64,000 nt of DNA, taken from the NCBI RefSeq assembly GCF_024756275.1, contig NZ_JANUGQ010000002.1, forward strand, positions 62,001-126,000, read 5' to 3'. Of the stretch, positions 8,445 through 16,934 are shown in pieces. The notes below the pieces were generated by a model. That model had not been told where the DNA came from. It was given only the letters and a program-made list of their open reading frames with translations, and searched no databases. A program made the position numbers and the translations under genes. The stretch's first letter is position 1. Every line of letters begins with the position of its first letter. Source of the stretch: Streptomyces pyxinae. Its GTDB lineage: Bacteria > Actinomycetota > Actinomycetes > Streptomycetales > Streptomycetaceae.

Positions 8445-8705
8445 GTGGCGTCGGCGGGGGAGCGTGCCCGCTGGGGCGGGAAGTGGAAGGAGGGACAGCG
8501 GAAGCAGCGCCGGTACGACGCGTCGTGGTGGCATCCGCCCGGCGCGGACTGGAACCGGGACGGGGGAGTTCACGCCATCCTTCGCCAGGAGCCAGGAGCC
8601 AGGAGCCAGGAGCCAGGAGCCAGGAGCCAGGAGCCAGGAGCCAGGAGCCAGGAGCCAGGAGCCAGGAGCCAGGAGCCAGGAGCCAGCGAGGCGGTGAGCC
8701 GGTGA
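8445..8705 (+). CDS. Possible small ORF with heptapeptide repeats
   Basis: An 86-codon frame from GTG 8445. The first 45 codons have high G/C at third positions and encode a Trp- and Lys-rich segment (RYDASWWHPPGADWNRDGG); the rest is made of QEPGARS repeats specified by the 7-bp tandem repeat at 8584-8686. Because 7 is not a multiple of 3, all three frames through the repeat give the same heptapeptide, and only the tail after it depends on copy number. No convincing ribosome binding site is seen. It may equally be a non-coding repeat tract. Confidence 0.3.
   Translation: MASAGERARWGGKWKEGQRKQRRYDASWWHPPGADWNRDGGVHAILRQEPGARSQEPGARSQEPGARSQEPGARSQEPGASEAVSR
8584..8686. repeat. 7-bp tandem repeat, 14 copies plus 5 bases
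   Basis: GCCAGGA repeated 14 times without an error (8584-8681), then GCCAG. The perfection of the array implies recent expansion or frequent slippage. Confidence 0.97.
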
Positions 8706-8901
8706 GGCCGACCCGGACGCCGTGCGCCGAGGTGTCCTCGCGCCGGCCCCGTTGTGATCCGGTCGCCGTCCTGGATGTGCACACCGCGCCCGAACGGCCG
8801 GGGACCCCACGCGAGTCCGGCCAACTCCCATGACCTTTTGGCGGCTTGCCCTTGCCCGAGGCCACGGGAGTACAGTCGTCGGGGGACGGAGGGTAACGGG
8901 G

Positions 8902-9339
8902 GTGTCTGTGCGGCGGGAGTCCATCGCGCGACACGGCAACGGGACTTACGCCGCCCTGGCCGTCGGGCTGCTCGCCGCGTGGATACCTCTCACCAGTCTG
9001 ACCGCGATGGCTCACACGATGCCGGAGAAGACCGACAGCCGGGCCGCCCGCCCGCGCCTAGGGTCACGCGGCGGACGACCACCCGGCTTCGATCAGGTAG
9101 CGGTACGACAAGCCCGACACCGGCGAACGCGCGATCAACCGGCTCGTCGAGCACGCCAGAGCAGTGGGCGCCCGCTACGACGAACACGGCCGCGCCCAAC
9201 TCGGCGCCGCGACCACCGCAGCCCGCATCACCCGGCCGCGAACATGATCGGCCGGACAAGCCCTAGTTGTCGGGGAAGGGGACGGGGATCGGGTCGGGGA
9301 TCACTCCGATCAGCACGACTGAGCCGTTCACCTGGCTGA
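8902..9339 (+). other. Possible small membrane-protein start, frame probably degraded
   Basis: GTG 8902 has a GGAGG ribosome binding site about 9 bases upstream and a possible -10 (TACAGT) before that. The first 40 codons encode a basic start and one hydrophobic segment (YAALAVGLLAAWIPL). Beyond about 9062 the composition looks out of frame, and the frame runs into the opposite-strand gene at 9263. I read it as a real start joined to decayed sequence. Confidence 0.28.
9101..9247 (+). pseudogene. Gene-end fragment of unknown family
   Basis: A 48-codon frame, directly after a TAG and ending at TGA 9245-9247, with strong coding-like base use (AINRLVEHARAVGARYDEHG). It has no start codon. It may be the tail of a lost gene, possibly of mobile origin, but I cannot assign a family. 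Confidence 0.3.
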
Positions 9340-9823
9340 CGGCTTCGATCGCGGACCCCTCGGCGTAGACGGCGGCGAGCAGCGGGATGAACATGGCCTC
9401 GAGCTCCGGGAACGCCTCGACAGCGTCACCGAGGACCTTTTCGAGCGCCGAGGCAGCGCTGGTGACCATGGCGACGGCGTAGGGATTCATGTGGATCTTG
9501 TACCCCAGGTCCAGGAATCCGTAGAGCTCGCACCAGATCTCCGGGCCGGAATCGTCCGGGGACTGCGGATCCGACGCACGCAGCTTGGCCAGGATCGCTT
9601 CCTCCGCGACCACGGCCGGCCGCGCCCTCGCCTCCATGGCCTGGCGTGCTGACGCCGCCAGGTCGAGCTCCGCCTCCAAACCCCTGCTCTCCGCCTGCTT
9701 GCGCGCGAAGACATCCTGAATCTCTCGGACTCTGGCCTGAACCTCCGCCTCTTCGGGCCTCTCGGTCTTTTCGGCGGTTTGAGTGTTTTCGGTGGTCTCA
9801 GCGTTTCCGGCGGTTTCGGCCAT
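9263..9823 (-). CDS. Hypothetical coiled-coil protein
   Basis: 186 residues from ATG 9823, chosen because GAGGGGAG lies just upstream. Residues 1-30 are Glu/Thr-rich and low in complexity; residues 30-80 are charged and heptad-like (VREIQDVFARKQAESRGLEAEL), consistent with a coiled coil. The C-terminal half is mildly hydrophobic with a Pro/Asp-rich end (IPDPIPVPFPDN). No signal peptide or known motif. It stands alone between decayed regions. Confidence 0.65.
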   Translation of the reverse strand: MAETAGNAETTENTQTAEKTERPEEAEVQARVREIQDVFARKQAESRGLEAELDLAASARQAMEARARPAVVAEEAILAKLRASDPQSPDDSGPEIWCELYGFLDLGYKIHMNPYAVAMVTSAASALEKVLGDAVEAFPELEAMFIPLLAAVYAEGSAIEAVSQVNGSVVLIGVIPDPIPVPFPDN

Positions 9824-9955
9824 GACTCCCCTCGAACCCGCGTGGTCCGGCGATGGACGACATCTATTCAGCCCAATCCGTACGTCGCCGTCCACTCCCC
9901 GATCCGGCCATTCCCGCACGCCGTGGCGCGAGGGGCGGCCGGTGCCCGCGGTGTC

Positions 9956-10129
9956 TCAGCGGCGGCGGCCGGAGCGCCAGGCGGTGCCGACTCCCGCGAC
10001 GTGCAGCGCCAGAAGCGTCAGTCCCAGCAGCATGACATTGGTCGAGGAGAACACGTCGTTCGTGCCGATCTCGGCGGCGTTGATCAGAAAGGCGATGAAG
10101 AACAGAACGGCGGCGGCGATGCCCAGCAT
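9956..10129 (-). CDS. Small two-helix membrane protein (57 aa)
   Basis: An ORF of 58 codons starting at ATG 10129, with GGAG spaced 7-8 bases upstream. It encodes a first hydrophobic segment (LGIAAAVLFFIAFLINAA), a polar loop (EIGTNDVFSSTN), a second segment (VMLLGLTLLALHVAGVG) and a basic tail, so a two-helix hairpin with both ends inside is likely. Almost every third position is G or C. Function unknown. Confidence 0.7.
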   Translation of the reverse strand: MLGIAAAVLFFIAFLINAAEIGTNDVFSSTNVMLLGLTLLALHVAGVGTAWRSGRRR

Positions 10130-10387
10130 GGGTCAACTCCCGTGTGTGAAAGGGACGGACGAGGTCGGTGCAGCAGTTCGTGTGCCCTCCGCGGCGGCGC
10201 ATAGACGCGAGAACAGGCGTATGGACGCGCGAACAACCGGACATGGCTCCGGCACCCATGGGGCGAGCGCCCGGTGTGGTGCCTCACCACATGGACGGCA
10301 CAGCCTGGGCTCCCTGGTGTTTCCGGTCATGAACCATGACGCGCCCCACCCCGGCGTGTCCTCGGCGCCCCGGGCACCGGCGCGGAT

Positions 10388-10489
10388 CTGAGCGCCCGAA
10401 CCGCCCTGGTGACCGGCGCGGGCAGCGGCATCGGCCGGGCCTGCGCCACGGCGCTGGCGGCGGCCGGAGCGCTGGTGCACGTGGTCGAC
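10388..10489 (+). pseudogene. Short-chain dehydrogenase, N-terminal stub
   Basis: About 34 codons encode the beta-alpha-beta start of an SDR (TALVTGAGSGIGRACATALA, then VHVVD). The TGxxxGIG cofactor motif is intact, but the sequence runs straight into an unrelated frame at about 10490 and everything after the first strand pair is missing. Sequence style and neighbours suggest a 3-hydroxybutyrate dehydrogenase-like gene, which is inference. Confidence 0.7.
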
Positions 10490-10491
10490 AG

Positions 10492-10796
10492 GCCGCGTTC
10501 ATCTCCGAGATGTTCGACACCGGGGTCCGCTACTCCGCTACTCCGGTGCTTCCCTGGGCTCCCAGCTCGCCTCCGTCGCCGCCGGCGCGCTCGCCCCGGT
10601 CATCGCCGTGGCACTGCTGCGGGACCACGACTCCGGCACCCCTGTGGCCCTCTGTCTGAGCGCCGCCGCGATGATCACCACCGTCACCGTCGCCGTCGCC
10701 GTCGTCAGGGATACCCGCGGCCGCGACCTCGCCCGACCCGCCGGCGATAGCATGCCGCACGACCGCCACCCGTTCGCCGCCGCCGAACGGGCGTGA
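10492..10796 (+). pseudogene. MHS-family metabolite symporter, C-terminal fragment with frameshift
   Basis: The sequence from AAFISEMFDTGVRYS onward matches the last four or so helices of a metabolite:H+ symporter (MHS family of the MFS): GSQLASVAAGALAPVIAVALL, then a further hydrophobic segment and a polar tail to TGA 10794-10796. The N-terminal two thirds are absent. In addition, CGCTACTC is duplicated in tandem (10528-10535 and 10536-10543); removing one copy restores RYSGASLGSQLASV in a single frame. The gene is therefore dead twice over. Confidence 0.8.
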
Positions 10797-10914
10797 ACCG
10801 CCATCTCCGCGCCGCGCTCCCACGGCGGGAGGGCACCCACCCGGGACCGGCCGTGCCCCGCCCGGCCGCGCGGGCGCGCCCGGGCCCCCGCCACCACCCG
10901 GGAGGAAGCCGCCC

Positions 10915-11900
10915 ATGGCCACCCGGCCCGGCCCAGCCGACCCGGCGCTGCGGCAGTTGCTCGACCTGCTCGCCGCCGACGCGCCCGCCGAACACCTGGA
11001 CAGGCCCCTGGCCGAGGCCCGGGCCACCGGGGCCGGCCCGGGGGAGCCGGCCGGGCTCGCCGAGGCGACCGGGGTGGCCCGGGCCGTCCACCGCACCCTG
11101 ACCCAGCGACGGCGCCGGGAGGCCGAACTCGTCGCGCTGTTCGACACCGCGAGCGACCTGGCCGCCCTGCGCGACCCGGACGCCGTGCTGCGCGCCATCG
11201 TCCACCGGGCCCGCACCCTGCTGGGCACCGACATCGCCTACCTCACGCTCAACGACCCGGTCGCCGGGGACACCTTCATGCGGGTCACCGACGGCTCGGT
11301 CTCCGTCCGTTTCCAGCAGCTCCGCCTCGGCATGGGCGAGGGTCTCGGCGGTCTGGTCGCCCAGATCGCCCGCCCCGTCCTGCTGACCCCACCGGTACGC
11401 CGGGTCCACTCGCCCGTGACCTCGCTCCGCGACTCTCCGGCCTGCTGGAAACACCCGTCACCATCGGCGCCGCCGGCGCCGGCACCGGCTCCGAGGCCCT
11501 GCCCGACACCTACGACGAGGCACGCCGCTGCCTGGCGGCGCTTCGGGCCCTCGGCCGAACCGGCGACGGTGCGGGCCTGTCCGAACTTGGCTTCCTCGGC
11601 AGCCTCCTCGGTGACCGCACCGACGTCACCGGATGCGTCGACCGGGTCCTCGGCCCGGTCCTCGCCCATGACGCCCGGCGCGGCACCCGGCTCACCGCAC
11701 ACTGGAGGCCTACTACGCCCACGGCGCCGGCCTCACCAGAGCCGCGGACACCCCCCCCACATCCACGTCAACACCGTGGTCCGGCGCCCCGACCGCATCG
11801 CCCGACTCCTCGGCCCCGGCTGGAACACCCTCGGCCGGGCGGTCGAAATCCACGTCGCGCTGCGACTGCACCGGCGCGCCGGCCGGCGCCCAGCCGTCCC
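10915..11900 (+). pseudogene. PucR/CdaR-type regulator with GAF domain, multiply frameshifted
   Basis: Three pieces of one regulator lie in successive frames. The N-terminal part (frame of 10915) has a helical start and half a GAF domain ending near FQQLRLGMGEGLGGLVAQ. From about 11415 a second frame continues with LSGLLETPVTIGAAG through VLAHDARRGTRLTA. A third frame at 11702-11752 gives LEAYYAHGAGLTRAADT, and after an eight-C run (11751-11758) the first frame resumes with HIHVNTVVRRPDRIARLLGP, the PucR-type helix-turn-helix. At least three frame changes and a GAF-domain deletion make it non-functional. It may once have controlled the decayed SDR/symporter genes upstream. Confidence 0.8.
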
Positions 11901-12107
11901 ACGACGGGGCCGATGGCGGCCCTTGAGAGGCCGTCACCAGTCCCCACACCGACCGGACCACCCGGCCCTCCGGTCCTTCCGGCCGGACCGGCGCCCGGAG
12001 GTTCCGCGAGCCACCGGCCCCGGTCGTGTCCCCGTGACCGGGACGCCGGAGGGCGCGTGTGGCGTGGATCACCGGAACCCCGCCCGGGCGGCGGAGAGAG
12101 CACAGAT

Positions 12108-12746
12108 GTGAGCCACACGGAACAAGACGACGGCAGCGGCCTGCGCGCCCGCGTCATGGCCGGGGAACGCGCCGCGTTCGCCGAGCTGTACGAGGAGAAC
12201 GCCCGGGCCGTCTACCACTACGCCCTGCGCCTGACCGGCGACTGGTCGAGCGCCGAGGAGGTCATGTCGGACACCTTCCTGGCCGCCTGGCGCGGCCGGG
12301 AACGACTGCGTCCCGACGGCGGGCCCCTGCTGCCCTGGCTGCTCGGTATCGCCACGCACAAGGCCCGCAACGCCAACCGCGGCCTGCGCAGACGGCTCGG
12401 CTTCCTGTCCCGCCAGCCCCCGCCGCCCCCGGTGGCCGACTTCGCCGCCGAGGCCGCCGGGCGGCTGGACGACGAGCGGCGCCTCGCCGCCGTGCGCCGG
12501 GCCCTGGACCGGCTGCGCCCGGCCGAGCGCGAGGTGCTGGTGCTGTGCGTCTGGTCCGGACTGGACTACCGGCAGGCCGCCGAGGCGCTGGACGTCCCGG
12601 TGGGCACGGTGCGCTCCCGGCTGTCCCGCGCCCGGGCCCGGCTGCGGAAACTCGCCGACGAACCGGTGGAACCGGGCCGGGCCCGCGGAGAGGACATCGA
12701 CAGGACCGCGACCGCGGCCCTGTCCGTACGGGAGGAACCCGCGTGA
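12108..12746 (+). CDS. ECF-type sigma-70 family RNA polymerase sigma factor
   Basis: 212 residues starting at GTG 12108 with GGAGAGAG upstream. Region 2 is clear (FAELYEENARAVYHYALRL...AEEVMSDTFLAAWR), followed by a Pro-rich linker and region 4 (DYRQAAEALDVPVGTVRSRLSRARARLR). The last codons overlap the start of the next gene by 4 bases. The pairing with a CU044_5270-family protein is common in actinomycetes; there the partner is presumed to modulate the sigma factor from the membrane. The target promoters are unknown. Confidence 0.9.
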   Translation: MSHTEQDDGSGLRARVMAGERAAFAELYEENARAVYHYALRLTGDWSSAEEVMSDTFLAAWRGRERLRPDGGPLLPWLLGIATHKARNANRGLRRRLGFLSRQPPPPPVADFAAEAAGRLDDERRLAAVRRALDRLRPAEREVLVLCVWSGLDYRQAAEALDVPVGTVRSRLSRARARLRKLADEPVEPGRARGEDIDRTATAALSVREEPA

Positions 12747-13834
12747 ACGACATCCCCGATATCCCCGACGTCGAGGAACTGGCCCGGCTGCTGCCCGAGC
12801 CGGTCGCGCCGGAGCTTCCCCGGCGGGCTCACGACCTGCACAGGGAACGTCTGATGCGACTGATCGACCAGGACGGCCGGGACCACCGGGCCCACCAGGA
12901 CAGCCAGGACCGCCGGGACAGGCAGGACAGCCAGGGCCGCCGGGGTCGCCGGGGTTCGGCGGCGCCCGCCGCGGTCCGGTGGCCGGTGCTGCGCCGCCCC
13001 GCCGTGCTGCTGCCCGCCGCCGGTGTCGCCGTGGCGGGGGCGCTGACCGCCGCCCTCGCCCTCGGCCCGCCCCCCGTCCGGTCCGGCACCGCGGAGGCCG
13101 GGACCCCCGCCGGGCCACCGGCCGCCGAGGTGGTGCTGGACCGCGCCTCCACCGTGGCCCTCGCCACCGACACCGACCCGGTAGGGGAGGACAGCTTCGT
13201 CTATGTCCGCAGCATGGTCCGCGAGGCGGATCTGACCAGCGGCAAGCCGGTTCTCGGTCCGCTGCACCAGCGGGAGGTGTGGCGCTCCCAGCGGCCAGGC
13301 CGGGTCACGGTGCCCGGCCACATCCGTGAGAACGGCGAGATGAGCCGGATGAACGCCGAGTTCGGTGACACCGGAGGCACCCCGGTCGGAGTGAACCGCC
13401 CCACCTACCGCTGGCTCGCCGAGCTGCCCCGCGAACCGGCGGCGCTGCTGCGGCGGCTGCGCGAGCTGACCCCGGTGGAGGACGGCCAAGAGCAGGACCA
13501 GGCCGTCTTCGAGCAGATCGGCTACCTGGTCGGCGAGCAGGTCATGCCGCCTGAGACGGCCGCCGCCCTCTACCGGGCCGCCGCCCGCATCCCCGGGGTG
13601 CGCTCGGCGGCGGACGCCTCCGACGCCACCGGCCGGCACGGCGTCGGCATCGTCCGCGACGACACCCGCAGCGGTGAGCGCTCGGAGTGGGTCTTCGGCA
13701 AGGACTCCTCCTTCCTCGGTTCGCGCACCTATCTGAGCCGGGACACCGCCCTGGGCCCGGCCGGCACCCTGCTGTCGGCCGACGCCGTCCAGGAGCGCGG
13801 CGTCGTCGCCGAGGCGGGTGACCGCCCCAGCTGA
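12743..13834 (+). CDS. CU044_5270-family membrane protein, probable sigma-factor partner
   Basis: 363 residues; GTG 12743 overlaps the sigma stop as GTGA, implying coupled translation. The cytosolic N-terminus (about 75 residues) includes a QD/RR-rich run of imperfect repeats near residues 40-70. A membrane helix follows (PAVLLPAAGVAVAGALTAAL), and the outer domain has VYVRSMVREADL and the REVWRSQ..G type features seen in CU044_5270 proteins. It may act as an anti-sigma or sensor for the upstream ECF factor. A strong terminator follows at 13860. Confidence 0.8.
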   Translation: MNDIPDIPDVEELARLLPEPVAPELPRRAHDLHRERLMRLIDQDGRDHRAHQDSQDRRDRQDSQGRRGRRGSAAPAAVRWPVLRRPAVLLPAAGVAVAGALTAALALGPPPVRSGTAEAGTPAGPPAAEVVLDRASTVALATDTDPVGEDSFVYVRSMVREADLTSGKPVLGPLHQREVWRSQRPGRVTVPGHIRENGEMSRMNAEFGDTGGTPVGVNRPTYRWLAELPREPAALLRRLRELTPVEDGQEQDQAVFEQIGYLVGEQVMPPETAAALYRAAARIPGVRSAADASDATGRHGVGIVRDDTRSGERSEWVFGKDSSFLGSRTYLSRDTALGPAGTLLSADAVQERGVVAEAGDRPS

Positions 13835-13859
13835 CCCCGGCCGCCGGTGCCACGTGAGC

Positions 13860-13895
13860 GGCCCGGCCCCGGGGAGCCGGCCCCGGGGCCGGGCC
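13860..13895 (+). terminator. Terminator of the sigma/CU044_5270 operon
   Basis: A perfect 15-bp GC stem (13860-13874 with 13881-13895) and 6-nt loop, 26 bases after the stop codon. Confidence 0.8.
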
Positions 13896-14079
13896 CTCGC
13901 GGTGTGCGCCCGCCCGCCGCCCGCGCGCGGAGCCCGCCGGGGGCTCAGGGCGTCACGGGCCCAGGGGCCTGATCATGATGCGATTCGGGGCGTCGGCGGA
14001 GTCACCGATCGATTCGTTCAACAGGCCTCCTCACCATGGGGGCTTCGGGCTTCGAGTGCCTCCCTCACGGGCGGCGGTG

Positions 14080-14277
14080 ATGGAGTTCTTCTCCCGCTGG
14101 CGCGAGCAGTTACCGCATGCCCGGACGTACGTGGTGGCCTGCCGCGACTGCGTCAAGACGGACATCGCATACGTCTCCGGTGCACGGGCTGCCGAGCTGT
14201 GCCCGGTGACGATCGGCGACATCCACCGGGAACACGGCCGGTGGGGCCGGTTCGCCGTGATCGCCCGCAAGGGCACC
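14080..14277 (+). pseudogene. Tyrosine recombinase/integrase fragment
   Basis: About 65 codons resemble the start of the catalytic domain of actinobacterial phage or plasmid-type integrases (TDIAYVSGARAAELCPVTIG, then IHREHGRWGRF). The rest of the catalytic domain (R-H-R-Y residues) is absent and the frame continues directly into transposase sequence. A TTA codon occurs at 14110-14112. Identification is from motif memory and is moderate. Confidence 0.5.
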
Positions 14278-14451
14278 GTCCACGGTCCCGGACTGGGCAA
14301 GTCCGGCTGGGGCGTCGAGCGGACCTTCGCCCGGGCCCACCGGTTCAAACGACTACGAATCCGCTACGAGATACGCGCCGACCCCCACCTCACGCTGCTC
14401 CAACTCGCCTGCATCATCATCTGCTGGGGACGACTCCGGACGTCATTTTGA
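14278..14451 (+). pseudogene. IS5-family DDE transposase, C-terminal fragment
   Basis: The reading frame continues as HGPGLGKSGWGVERTFARAHR, then FKRLRIRYE and IIICWGRLR to a TGA at 14449-14451. The GWGVERT...RRLRIRYE pattern is the C-terminal end of IS5-family transposases, carrying the final catalytic glutamate (VERT). Only about 57 residues remain, fused in frame to the integrase fragment. I could not find terminal inverted repeats. Confidence 0.7.
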
Positions 14452-14681
14452 AACGTTCAGTTGCAACGGTAGTCCTGCGCGCCAATCCAGACGGCATATG
14501 CAATCCATCACTCATGGCGTAAAGCATTCGGAAAATGGCCAATAAGAGAGCGTCATGGCTTTGCGCACAGGGAACCTTGTGTAAAGCAGGGCGAATGTCG
14601 ATCGGTTGGCGCAAGGCGAAATGAATGCTTCAACGTGCGGTCGGGTGACGTCCGGGTCAGGTGTGGGAAGTTGAGGGTCAC
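14452..14681. promoter_or_regulatory. AT-rich leader of the polyketide-locus regulator
   Basis: This stretch is visibly richer in A and T than its surroundings, as is typical of horizontally acquired regulatory DNA. It includes an imperfect palindrome CACAGGGAACCTTGTG at about 14559-14574. GAGGG precedes ATG 14682 by about 8 bases. Confidence 0.4.
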
Positions 14682-16031
14682 ATGCCGGAGCGGACGCGGA
14701 ATGAGGCTCTGGCGGCACTGCTGGCCGAGGCGCAGTGGAGCGCCGCCCAATTGGCGAAGGCTGTCAACACGCTGGGCGCGGCGCAGGGATTGAGTCTTCG
14801 GTACGATCGTTCCTCCGTCGCGCATTGGCTGGCCGGGGCGCGCCCTCGTCGCCCCGTTCCCGATATCGTTGCTGCTGCCCTGTCTCGCCGCATCGGCCGT
14901 TTAATCTCTTCTCGGGCCACCGGCATGCTGCAGTCGTCGCACAGCACTGCCATTCCCGCATTCGGGGTGAGGTGGGCGTCTCCGGTTGAGCAGATACTTG
15001 ACCTGCTGCGGCAGGACGGCGACTCGAACCTGCGGATTCCGCTTTCCCGGACGCCCTACAGCGTGGCGTCCCTTGCCGTGCTGCCCTGGTCCGCCGCCGA
15101 GCAGGCGCCGACCCCAGTGGATGGCGACTTGGTCACGGCAGCGCAACTGGAGACGCACAGCGACATGATCGCGTCGTTCACGAAGCTGGCTGACTGGCAC
15201 GGGGGGAGGCTCGTCCGGCCGCTCGTCGTCGCCCACCTGCGCGACAACGCGGTGCCGGCCTTGGTGAAACCGCGCCCTGCCACCAGAATGGATCGCGAGG
15301 TGTTCACTGCCGTCGCGCAGTTCGTACACATCCTGGCCGGCATGAGCGACGACAGTGGTCATCACGGGCTGACGCAGCTGTATTACCTGTCCGCTCTCGA
15401 ACTGGCCCGTGCCGCGGGGAACGCGCGGCAGTTCGCGATCGGGCTACGCGCGATGAGTACCCACGCGCTTCGGCTGCGCCTGCCGCGCCAGGCGCTCGAT
15501 CTCGCCGATATGGCTGTGGCTGTGCTGGGCGGCCGCGGCGATGGGGCGGCTCAGGCCTTCCTGCTCAGCCAGCGCGCGCACGCTCATGCCTGTGCCGGCC
15601 GATTCCGCGAGGCCCGGGCCGACTTGATCGCTGCCGAACGCCAGCACGACCGCGCGTCCAGCTCGGCGGGTCCCTTCTTCGTGTACCCGCGGGCGGCATT
15701 GAACTACCAGCGCTATCAGACCCTTGGCGCGATGCGGGAGAGCGCGGAGGCCCTTTCGGCTTTGCACGCGTCAGCGCACGACCGCGCGCAGACTGACCGC
15801 AGGCGTACCGCGCTGACCCTCGCGCGCCTTGCCGAGGTGTACTTGGCCGTCGGCCGGCTCGACGAGGGGCTGCGCTACGCCCGCAGCTTTCTGCGCGCTT
15901 ACCCGCATATGCATTCCGCGCACGTTGACACTGCGCGTCAGCGGCTCGGACACGCCCTCGCTCGCTACCCCTCGGAGCCGCAAGCCCGCGCCCTGGCGGA
16001 GCAGATGAGCTCAACACGCAACCCGGGATAG
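14682..16031 (+). CDS. Helix-turn-helix regulator with TPR-like C-terminal part, TTA codon
   Basis: 449 residues from ATG 14682. The N-terminal 75 residues look like the XRE-like domain of the large Streptomyces regulators (WSAAQLAKAVNTLG, SVAHWLAGARPRRPVPDIVAAAL). The remaining 370 residues are helical with TPR-like pairs (ALELARAAGNARQFAIGLRA; RRTALTLARLAEVYLAVGRL). Leu74 is encoded by TTA (14901-14903), so translation should depend on bldA tRNA, a usual mark of pathway or developmental control. It sits at the head of the polyketide locus and may regulate it. Base use is less GC-biased than in flanking regions, consistent with transfer. Confidence 0.75.
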   Translation: MPERTRNEALAALLAEAQWSAAQLAKAVNTLGAAQGLSLRYDRSSVAHWLAGARPRRPVPDIVAAALSRRIGRLISSRATGMLQSSHSTAIPAFGVRWASPVEQILDLLRQDGDSNLRIPLSRTPYSVASLAVLPWSAAEQAPTPVDGDLVTAAQLETHSDMIASFTKLADWHGGRLVRPLVVAHLRDNAVPALVKPRPATRMDREVFTAVAQFVHILAGMSDDSGHHGLTQLYYLSALELARAAGNARQFAIGLRAMSTHALRLRLPRQALDLADMAVAVLGGRGDGAAQAFLLSQRAHAHACAGRFREARADLIAAERQHDRASSSAGPFFVYPRAALNYQRYQTLGAMRESAEALSALHASAHDRAQTDRRRTALTLARLAEVYLAVGRLDEGLRYARSFLRAYPHMHSAHVDTARQRLGHALARYPSEPQARALAEQMSSTRNPG

Positions 16032-16123
16032 AGAACGGGGCCTGCCCGTCACGCACGCTCAGCCGACTACCGGCCTGCTGGGGCACCCCCTCCGCGTACG
16101 GGTAAGGGCGCCCCGCACGCTTT

Positions 16124-16134
16124 CACAAGTGCGC
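16124..16134. repeat. Copy 1 of an 11-bp direct repeat
   Basis: CACAAGTGCGC, repeated exactly at 16935-16945, 37 bases upstream of the AT-ACP gene. It could be a regulator site; chance is not excluded. Confidence 0.3.
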
Positions 16135-16147
16135 AATCGTTCAGCGC

Positions 16148-16771
16148 GTGCACGCCTTGACTGCTTTGAATCTGCGTTCTTCGGATATGCGCGGGCACCC
16201 GTTCTCTACCACTGATACGGCGATCACGCGATCCAAGGACCGACTTCGGGATGGGCAACTCCATGGGCAGGAAAGAACACATCATCGGTCGCTCCGCTCA
16301 GCACAGTGGGCGACTCGCATCCAGAACGCGAGAGAGGGGCGCCGAGACGCCGGCCGGACGGCCGGAAATGCCGACGCGCCACATCTGCGGAACTGGACGA
16401 AAGCCGGTCCTCGTCGCGGTCTGTTCTCCCGGCGGGTGAGGCGCGGGACGAACCCGATCCAGGTATCTGTCGTGGCCTCGACCGAACCGTCCGGCCCCCG
16501 GCGCTCCCCGGTGCATCGCCACATCGATCCTTCGTCCGTGAGGCCCGGGCCCAGTCACCAAGCCGTACACCAGGAACTGCGCGACGAAGCCATGGCGGAG
16601 TCGTGTGTCAACCCGTCCCTGGCAGCCCCCATGGCCTTCTCATACGGCCTGCGCCCCGGCTTGCACCAAGTCGAACAAGCCGGATCAACCGTCAGCGTGC
16701 CTGAACAACTGCAGAATATCCTGCGGTTCGCTTTGTCCGGCCTGCGGAGTGCAACCGTGCGCCAGGCGTGA
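16148..16771 (+). CDS. Uncertain ORF between regulator and polyketide genes
   Basis: A 207-codon frame from GTG 16148 to TGA. The first half has weak third-position bias and looks non-coding; the last 60 codons, from ATG 16591, are better biased and encode MAESCVNPSLAAPMAF and onward. No motif is recognised and no good ribosome binding site is seen. A short gene at 16591-16771 is possible; the 950-base gap otherwise contains nothing identifiable. Confidence 0.25.
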   Translation: MHALTALNLRSSDMRGHPFSTTDTAITRSKDRLRDGQLHGQERTHHRSLRSAQWATRIQNAREGRRDAGRTAGNADAPHLRNWTKAGPRRGLFSRRVRRGTNPIQVSVVASTEPSGPRRSPVHRHIDPSSVRPGPSHQAVHQELRDEAMAESCVNPSLAAPMAFSYGLRPGLHQVEQAGSTVSVPEQLQNILRFALSGLRSATVRQA

Positions 16772-16934
16772 TCGCCGTTCACCGATCGCCCCCGCTGAGT
16801 CCGAGCCTGCGCGGACGCGGACAGTCACCTGCCCGGTGAATCGGATCAGCGCACCGGTGGCGTCGCGCTGCGACAGGCACCAGCGGCACCAACCAGCAGA
16901 CCGTCGTGTGCCGTTGAGTGCGCCCGCAGATGTG

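Noticed and set aside
8055..8700. CRISPR array suspected from regular repeats
   Set aside because: The unit is 7 bp in direct contact, with no spacers and no cas genes.
14452..14681. tRNA or attachment site next to the integrase fragment
   Set aside because: I could not fold a cloverleaf or find a matching direct repeat at the far side of the polyketide locus.
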